From Cryomorphaceae bacterium (GTDB lineage Bacteria; Bacteroidota; Bacteroidia; Flavobacteriales_D; Sanyastnellaceae), in NCBI GenBank assembly GCA_016124575.1, contig WGNM01000059.1:1-47683 (forward strand): a DNA stretch of 47,683 nucleotides, given 5' to 3'. Shown piece after piece: positions 42,386 to 47,683 of the stretch. The stretch's first letter is position 1. Each line of letters begins with the position of its first letter. The notes below the pieces were generated by a model. The model saw nothing but the letters and a program-made list of their open reading frames with translations. It did not search any database and was not told where the DNA came from. The position numbers were made by a program, and so were the translations under genes.

Positions 42386-43584
42386 CAACGCGTTAATTCG
42401 GTGTAAAAATCGACAAGATCCTGAATGATTTTACCATTGTCGAAACTCTGCTCTGCCAATTTTCGCGCGGCCTGTCCCATAGCAATCAATCGGTCTTGGT
42501 CACCAACTAGCTGCAATATGGCGCGGGCAAAGTCTTCGGGCTCGTCGGCAATCTCTACTTGGGTGCCGCCAACGGCGTCGATGCCTTCTAATCCAATGGT
42601 GGTGGTGACGATGGCTTTTTGCAATGCCATGCCTTCTATGGTTTTTACGCGAATCCCCCCGGCAGTTAGCAATGGCACGATCATGATGTCGTTGCTTTGC
42701 ATAAAGGCTTTGGCATCTGCTACTTCGCCCATCAATCGTACGTTTTTGATGCCTGATGGCAAGAGGTCGTCATTCAATCCTCTTCCGGCAAGCACGAGCT
42801 GTATGGCTGAATTTGCTTCCATCACCAGTGGCCATACTTCGTCTAAAAACCACAACAATCCTTCTACGTTGGGTGTCCAATCCATCGCTCCGATGTGAAA
42901 CAGGGTAGGCGGGGTGTTGAGGTGATTGTTCGGCTGGTAGGCGCTCAAATCGATGCCAAAGGGTACTGTTTTCAGGGGAACCGGACAATCCAACTCTTTG
43001 AATCGCTCTTCGTCAGAATGCGATATGGCGGCTATGCCATCTACGTCGTGCATCACGCTCAACTCGTATTCTTTAAGTTTTCTTGAGAGGTACTTCACAT
43101 AGGCGCGCTTCGCGGGGTTGCGGGTGCCACTGGCCATGCGCTCCCAAATAACATGCTCCAAATTGTGCGATCGCAGTATTATTTTCGCCTTCGATCGTCT
43201 GCGTATGGTGCCTATGTAAGGGGTCATAAACAAACTCTCTAAATGCACGATATCGAACTTGGTTTTGTTCAATATCCGCGTCAGCGCACTATCAAAATCG
43301 GGTGAGAAAAAGCGGTTTACGTTGTACGAGTCTTGTGTCACCAAGCTCGAAAAGGCATCTACCAAGTTTACTTTTGTATCCACAAATACGCCTTCTATCT
43401 GTGTTTGCTCCATGTACGTTTCACCCATGGCAAGCGGCTCAAAGCCGTGCTTGTGGGTAACGATGGTGAGTATTTTCACGTCGTGTCCCAATGCCAGCAA
43501 TCCGCGTGTTACGTTGTTCATGGCAATGCACCCGCCGTCGCGAGCGGGCAAGGGGGGCTTAAGACACAGTTGTAGAATCCGCAT
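42385..43584 (-). CDS. Family 4 glycosyltransferase
   Basis: The 399-aa GT-B protein begins MRILQLCLKPPLPARDGGC. Its C-terminal half has TVPFGIDLSAYQP, LFHIGAMDWTPNVEGLLWFL and the donor site PLLTAGGIRVKTIEGMALQKAIVTT. It is likely to act with its neighbour on a surface polysaccharide or glycan. Its start lies inside the end of the lptF gene (26 bases overlap). A longer in-frame reading (16 codons) would overlap further and is not GT-like. Together with lptF this suggests an envelope glycan role, but acceptor and sugar cannot be told. Confidence 0.85.
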   Translation of the reverse strand: MRILQLCLKPPLPARDGGCIAMNNVTRGLLALGHDVKILTIVTHKHGFEPLAMGETYMEQTQIEGVFVDTKVNLVDAFSSLVTQDSYNVNRFFSPDFDSALTRILNKTKFDIVHLESLFMTPYIGTIRRRSKAKIILRSHNLEHVIWERMASGTRNPAKRAYVKYLSRKLKEYELSVMHDVDGIAAISHSDEERFKELDCPVPLKTVPFGIDLSAYQPNNHLNTPPTLFHIGAMDWTPNVEGLLWFLDEVWPLVMEANSAIQLVLAGRGLNDDLLPSGIKNVRLMGEVADAKAFMQSNDIMIVPLLTAGGIRVKTIEGMALQKAIVTTTIGLEGIDAVGGTQVEIADEPEDFARAILQLVGDQDRLIAMGQAARKLAEQSFDNGKIIQDLVDFYTELTR

Positions 43585-45010
43585 TTTTCTTTTTGAAGAG
43601 TTTTCTAATCCATGCTGTGTAAATCTCGGCATTCATGATGCTCGAGTCGGTAGCAGCTTTGTAAGATAGGAATATACTCAATGGAAACAAGACTACGGTG
43701 CTTATCCACATGCCTACCCAGGGCTCTATGGCGCCTGATTTGGCCATGCGTTCACCAACAATGGTAATGATGTAATAAACGAGGAACAAGCCGATGGCTA
43801 TTACGGTTGGCAGTCCCAATCCGCCTTTTCGAATGATGGCTCCCAACGGGGCGCCGATGAAAAACAGTACGATACACGAAAAGCCGAGAAAAAACTTGCG
43901 GTGCCACTCTATGAGGTGGCGGTCGAGCATGCTGCCTCTCGAGTCGATCTCTTCCAAGGCGGTGTTCAAACTCTTGATGTTGTTGCGGGTTAGCTCCATG
44001 GCCATCTCTAGGGCGCGCTGCTGCTGGGCGTACGACAAATCGAGCATGAAATATTTGTTCGACCCGAGGCTGTCTGCAGCGGCTTTCGATAAATCAATGC
44101 TGTCTCTGGTGAGCGCCAAGGTGCTCACGCCATACGATGAAAGATCTGTTTTCTTGCGCGCTATCTGACTGCGGATGGAGTCGGATGCTGTAGACAACTG
44201 TGACACGTTCATCATCTCATACGCACTCTTAAAAAGGTCTTCGTCGGCTTTGTTGAAATCCAACGACGATAAATCGATTCGCAATATTTCTTGCGCAAAA
44301 TGGTTGCTGATATGAGGGTAGGTGCGCAGCTCCAGTTTCCGCTTTTCTTGCTCTTGCTCGTCGTATGAATGTCCGTCGTACAAGGTCAAAACCAAATACC
44401 GTTTGTCGTCGGTTTGCTTCATTTCTCCTCGCGCTGCGCGGATGACGGTGCGGCTGCCTGCCCCGGGGTCGCGGTGATCGTAAATCAACACGTCTGATAA
44501 CTCATTGGTTACAGGGTCTTTACGTCCGGCCCTGATGGAAAAATTCTCAATGCCGTTGTAAAATACGCCGTCGGTGAGGTTCAAGGCTGGCTTTTGCTTG
44601 GTAACGCTATACAGCAGGGTGCGAAACTTCAAATTGGTGATGGGCCAGATGTTGTTGGAAAAGAAGAAGGCGCCAACGCCGATGATGCAGATGAGGACGA
44701 TGAGCGGACGAATGATACGAATCAGTGAATAGCCGGCGCTCTTCATGGCGGTGAGCTCGTAATGCTCGGCCAAGGCGCCCATGGTCATGATCGACGACAT
44801 CAATATCGCCAGCGGCAATGCCATGTTCACCAGTCGGGCTGATGCGTAGATCATCAACTCCAAAATAACGGTCAACTCCAGTCCTTTGCCCATCAAATCA
44901 TCGACATATACCCAGAGAAATTGCATATCTAAGATGAACAGCGCTATCAAAAAGGTAACGATGAACGGACCAACGAAGGAGCGTATGAGTAAAATTGCTA
45001 GTTTCTTCAA
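43559..45010 (-). CDS. LptF/LptG-family permease
   Basis: The 483-aa inner-membrane protein is a subunit of the LPS export ABC transporter. N-terminal KKLAILLIRSFVGPFIVTF and LFILDMQFLWVYVDDLMGKGLEL match Bacteroidota LptF; two TM segments follow (about 55-130), then a large periplasmic part (about 130-360), and the last TM segments (HRKFFLGFSCIVLFFIGAPL onward). I start it at the TTG at 45010: the family begins right at M-K-K-L, and the only ATGs in frame lie 25-52 codons upstream, beyond a TATATTTG box and overlapping the divergent peptidase gene. The start is thus inferred from homology, length and the promoter. It is the first gene of the lptF-GT-GT run. Confidence 0.87.
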   Translation of the reverse strand: MKKLAILLIRSFVGPFIVTFLIALFILDMQFLWVYVDDLMGKGLELTVILELMIYASARLVNMALPLAILMSSIMTMGALAEHYELTAMKSAGYSLIRIIRPLIVLICIIGVGAFFFSNNIWPITNLKFRTLLYSVTKQKPALNLTDGVFYNGIENFSIRAGRKDPVTNELSDVLIYDHRDPGAGSRTVIRAARGEMKQTDDKRYLVLTLYDGHSYDEQEQEKRKLELRTYPHISNHFAQEILRIDLSSLDFNKADEDLFKSAYEMMNVSQLSTASDSIRSQIARKKTDLSSYGVSTLALTRDSIDLSKAAADSLGSNKYFMLDLSYAQQQRALEMAMELTRNNIKSLNTALEEIDSRGSMLDRHLIEWHRKFFLGFSCIVLFFIGAPLGAIIRKGGLGLPTVIAIGLFLVYYIITIVGERMAKSGAIEPWVGMWISTVVLFPLSIFLSYKAATDSSIMNAEIYTAWIRKLFKKKNADSTTVS

Positions 45011-45026
45011 GAATCCTGCTTTGGGG

Positions 45027-45034
45027 CAAATATA
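45027..45034 (-). promoter_or_regulatory. -7 box of lptF
   Basis: Minus strand TATATTTG, exact match to TAnnTTTG, 16 bases before the TTG start at 45010. No clear -33 TTG. Confidence 0.55.
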
Positions 45035-45113
45035 ATGGGGTCTTTTGGTAGATTGACCCTGTAGGCTGTTGAAATTTGCTAATTTGGCCGAGCATTTATC
45101 AACCAAATTCAAC

Positions 45114-47189
45114 ATGAGAAAATTTGTAGGATTCTTTGTGGCTGCTGCTATGTTGGCTGCATGCACGAGTCAAGCCCCTGAAACAACAGAAGTTATAGTA
45201 CCTGAAGATTGGCAAGCAGCCGATACTTTGGCGGTAAAATCCATCGTCGACGAAGAGGGTTTTGCCTGGCAAACAGAGCAATTTGCCGACATCAAAATCG
45301 TCCGCTACCAAATTCCAGGGTGGGACAAGCTTTCAGCGAAGCAAAAAGAGCTGGTGTACTACCTTACACAGGCAGGTTTGTGCGGTCGCGACATCATGTA
45401 CGATCAAAACAACCGCTACAACTTACGCGTACGTCGCGCCCTAGAGACCATCTATACGACCTACAACGGCGATAGAAACACGAAAGGCTGGCAGCGTTTC
45501 GAAACCTATTTGAAGCGTGTATGGTTTTCAAATGGTATTCACCACCACTACGCCAATGTGAAGTTTGCTCCTGAGTTTTCACGCGAATATTTCGCTGAAA
45601 TAGCTGGTGCTACAGGCGTTTCCCTCGATGAAGAGGTGATGGATGTTATCTTCAACCCTGGGGTGCAAGCCAAAAAGGTTGAGCAAGATGCTGCAAAGGG
45701 GTTGGTAGAAAATTCTGCCATCAACTTCTACGGTCCGGGCATCACTACGGCTGAAGCCGAAGCGTACTTCGAATCGATCATCGATAAAAACGACCGCGCT
45801 GCGATATCGTATGGATTGAACTCGCGTTTGATGAAAGATGCGGAAGGAAAAATTTACGAGGACGTCTACAAAGTTGGCGGTCTATACTCTGCCGCTCTCG
45901 AAAAAGTGATCTACTGGCTCGAGAAAGCTGAATCGGTTGCTGAAACCGACAAACAAGCCGCAGCGTTTAGAAACCTGATTGAGTTTTACCGCACCGGCGA
46001 TTTGCGCAAGTGGGACATCTACAACATCAACTGGGTGCAAGCTACCGAAGGCGACATCGACTACATCAACGGATTTGTGGAAGTGTACAACGATCCACTC
46101 GGATACACAGGGTCGTACGAAACGGTGGTACAGATCAAAGATTTCGCAGCGTCAGACCGCATGAAAGTGCTTATGGACAACGCCCAATGGTTTGAAGACA
46201 ACTCACCGCTATTGCCACAGCACAAAAAAGCGAAAGTAGTAGGAATTACCTACAACGTAGTGAACGTGGCAGGCGAAGCGGGCGATGCATCACCATCCAC
46301 GCCGATTGGCGTGAACCTTCCGAATGCGAACTGGATACGCGTAAAATACGGCTCTAAGTCTGTAAGCCTCGGTAACATTGTTGATGCCTACGAAAAAGCT
46401 AGCGGAACAGGCTTTTTGCAAGAGTTTGCCCACGATGAAGAGGAAATTGCGCGCGCTGAAGCGCACAGTGAAGTAGCAGGACAACTGCATACAGCATTGC
46501 ATGAAGTGATTGGCCATGCCAGCGGACAAATTGAAGATGGAGTAGGGACACCGAAAGAAACCTTGAAAGAACATGCATCAACGCTTGAAGAAGGACGTGC
46601 CGACTTGGTAGCCTTGTACTACATGCTCGACCCGAGATTGGTTGAAATGGGCTTGATGGCAAGTCTCGAAGTAGGAAAAGCGGAGTACGACAACTACATC
46701 TTGAACGGCATGCTGACGCAGCTTCGTCGCTTGGAGCAGGGAGCCGACATTGAAGAAGCGCACATGCGCAACCGCGCCTGGGTAGCAGGTTGGGTTTTCG
46801 AAAAAGGCAAGGCCGACAACGTAATTGCCCGCATTGAGAAAGAAGGCAAAACCTATTACGACATCCAAGACTACGAAAAACTACGTGTTTTATTTGGCGA
46901 ATTGCTTCAAGAGGTGCAACGCATCAAATCGCAAGGCGACTACGCTGCTGCCAATGCCCTGGTGCAAACCTACGGCGTAAAGGTTGACCCAGCGATACAC
47001 AAACAAGTACTCGACCGTGCTGAAAAGCTTGGCACAGCCCCTTACGGCGGATTCATCAACCCAGTACTCGTACCTGTTGCCGATAGCACCGGCACCATTA
47101 TCGACGTAAAAGTTGAATACCCCGACAACTTCACCCAGCAAATGCTTTACTACTCAAAAGAGTACAGCTTCTTGCCCGACGTGAACTAA
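45114..47189 (+). CDS. Dipeptidyl-peptidase III family lipoprotein (M49 zinc peptidase)
   Basis: The 691-aa protein starts with a lipoprotein signal (MRKFVGFFVAAAMLAAC, Cys17), so it is anchored in the envelope. M49 peptidases remove dipeptides from the N-terminus of short peptides. The zinc motif is HEVIGH (463-468) and the second motif EEGRAD (492-497); the family form is H-E-x2-G-H and E-E-x-R-A-E/D. The upper lobe contains NRYNLRVRRALETIYTTYNG and IHHHYANVKFAPEFS, seen in bacterial members. The in-frame extension upstream of ATG 45114 (15 codons) is not signal-like. It is divergent from lptF with about 100 bases between the starts, and is followed by a terminator. Confidence 0.92.
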   Translation: MRKFVGFFVAAAMLAACTSQAPETTEVIVPEDWQAADTLAVKSIVDEEGFAWQTEQFADIKIVRYQIPGWDKLSAKQKELVYYLTQAGLCGRDIMYDQNNRYNLRVRRALETIYTTYNGDRNTKGWQRFETYLKRVWFSNGIHHHYANVKFAPEFSREYFAEIAGATGVSLDEEVMDVIFNPGVQAKKVEQDAAKGLVENSAINFYGPGITTAEAEAYFESIIDKNDRAAISYGLNSRLMKDAEGKIYEDVYKVGGLYSAALEKVIYWLEKAESVAETDKQAAAFRNLIEFYRTGDLRKWDIYNINWVQATEGDIDYINGFVEVYNDPLGYTGSYETVVQIKDFAASDRMKVLMDNAQWFEDNSPLLPQHKKAKVVGITYNVVNVAGEAGDASPSTPIGVNLPNANWIRVKYGSKSVSLGNIVDAYEKASGTGFLQEFAHDEEEIARAEAHSEVAGQLHTALHEVIGHASGQIEDGVGTPKETLKEHASTLEEGRADLVALYYMLDPRLVEMGLMASLEVGKAEYDNYILNGMLTQLRRLEQGADIEEAHMRNRAWVAGWVFEKGKADNVIARIEKEGKTYYDIQDYEKLRVLFGELLQEVQRIKSQGDYAAANALVQTYGVKVDPAIHKQVLDRAEKLGTAPYGGFINPVLVPVADSTGTIIDVKVEYPDNFTQQMLYYSKEYSFLPDVN

Positions 47190-47206
47190 CAAGCTTCAAC
47201 AACAAG

Positions 47207-47234
47207 AAAGGGACTTTTATAGGTCCCTTTTTTT
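47207..47234 (+). terminator. Terminator of the M49 peptidase gene
   Basis: AAAGGGAC (47207-47214) pairs with GTCCCTTT (47223-47230) across an 8-base loop, followed by more T (47231-47234). Confidence 0.88.
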
Positions 47235-47683
47235 GTGGCTTTTTTACTTGCACGTTCACCTTAAGCTGTTCTGAATATAAGAGTGCGTATAAATACTGTG
47301 GAAATACAGTGAAAATACAGGTTTGGTTTTTAATGGAAACTGTAATTTGGAGCGTGAATAAATCCTTCTGCACACTCATATTGAAGCATGCTTGTCATTC
47401 TCGCTGCGAGATGGCTGATATGTTGAATAGGTTTTCGAGTTATTTTCTAAATGCTAGGTCTGCTCAGCACTTGAACCGCTTGAAATCTCGCTGACTTCAT
47501 ACGAAAAAGAGGGTAGAAGAGGTGATGAAAAATTGATGAGTTGTGAAGTGGTCGGGATTGTTTGGACAAGATCTTATATACAAATATAACAGTTAAAACC
47601 ATAGTAATGAGGGGGTTTGGGGGAGACTCATAACTTAGTGTTTTTGTTCATTTCTAGGCTGCTTGTTTGTAAACCTTAGCTGG
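47235..47683. other. Right-end region without a recognisable gene
   Basis: Only short frames are open and none has a start, family pattern or codon use that I can support. A run of G (GGGGGTTTGGGGGAG) is at 47609-47623. The last 30 bases, on the minus strand, read out as PAKVYKQAA followed by a stop at 47654-47656, which may be the tail of a gene that lies beyond the window, but nine residues are too few to name it. Confidence 0.4.

Noticed and set aside
45011-45166. Upstream ATG start of the LptF frame
   Set aside because: It overlaps the start of the divergent M49 peptidase gene and contains the -7 box; the family starts later.
47654-47683. Tail of a transposase or integrase on the minus strand (PAKVYKQAA, stop)
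   Set aside because: Nine residues are not enough to assign a family.

Overview
The window is chromosomal DNA from a member of the Bacteroidota, most likely a Flavobacteriales lineage. The pointers are: promoters of the Bacteroidota type (-33 TTG, about 20 bases, -7 TAnnTTTG) before many genes; a long GAPDH (485 aa) ending RRNIYY; a CtlX citrulline hydrolase; LptF with the Bacteroidota-type N-terminus; secreted Ig-like repeat proteins with a Cys-rich GC-D-x-A-x-N-Y module and a half-dockerin tail; and few Shine-Dalgarno sequences. No rRNA, tRNA or CRISPR was found. Coding density is high apart from one repeat-filled 1.6 kb gap.

Layout. 1-163: tail of an IS1595-type transposase. 348-6827: a 1489-aa secreted protein of unknown function followed closely by a FadH-type 2,4-dienoyl-CoA reductase. 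6828-8167 (-): lysophospholipid acyltransferase and an RluE-like pseudouridine synthase whose catalytic Asp is Glu. 8266-8923 (+): DUF493 protein and a small membrane-anchored protein. 8931-12605 (-): tightly packed rocF-ctlX-argS operon (arginase, citrulline hydrolase, arginyl-tRNA synthetase). 12760-14128: two convergent lipoproteins. 14322-16637 (+): RnfD/NqrB-like membrane protein followed by a DUF2330 membrane protein. 16890-22805: a DUF1801 protein, a 1604-aa secreted protein with fifteen Ig-like repeats (part of it an 873-bp tandem duplication), and a small single-TM protein. 22837-25958 (-): GAPDH and an HtrA/Deg protease. 26109-26654 (+): a 2H phosphoesterase.

26651-30783 is a sulfur gene set: a minus-strand operon TauE, MBL-rhodanese persulfide dioxygenase, YeeE/YedE large and small halves, divergent from a second TauE gene. 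A GTGA-N6-TCAC site of Crp/Fnr type sits between two good divergent promoters. An NlpC/P60 hydrolase and a PIF1-like helicase with a C-terminal HTH follow.

33861-41160 holds molybdenum cofactor biosynthesis. moaD and moaE (+) are separated by 1.6 kb of non-coding direct repeats (units of 484 and 503 bp). Each of the three copies carries the same -33/-7 promoter pointing left. Facing moaE is an overlapping minus-strand operon: an isopenicillin-N-synthase-like 2OG/Fe(II) oxygenase, a DUF7009 protein, moaA, moeA, moaC and a MobA with an extra N-terminal domain. Upstream on the same strand are two GT4 glycosyltransferases and an LptF permease. The window ends with an M49 dipeptidyl peptidase III lipoprotein, its terminator, and about 450 bases without a recognisable gene.

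The points most worth a second look are the promoter-bearing repeat array inside the moa locus, the oxygenase/DUF7009 pair built into the moa operon, the RnfD-like/DUF2330 pair, the Crp-type site of the sulfur cluster, and the recently amplified repeats of the 1604-aa protein.
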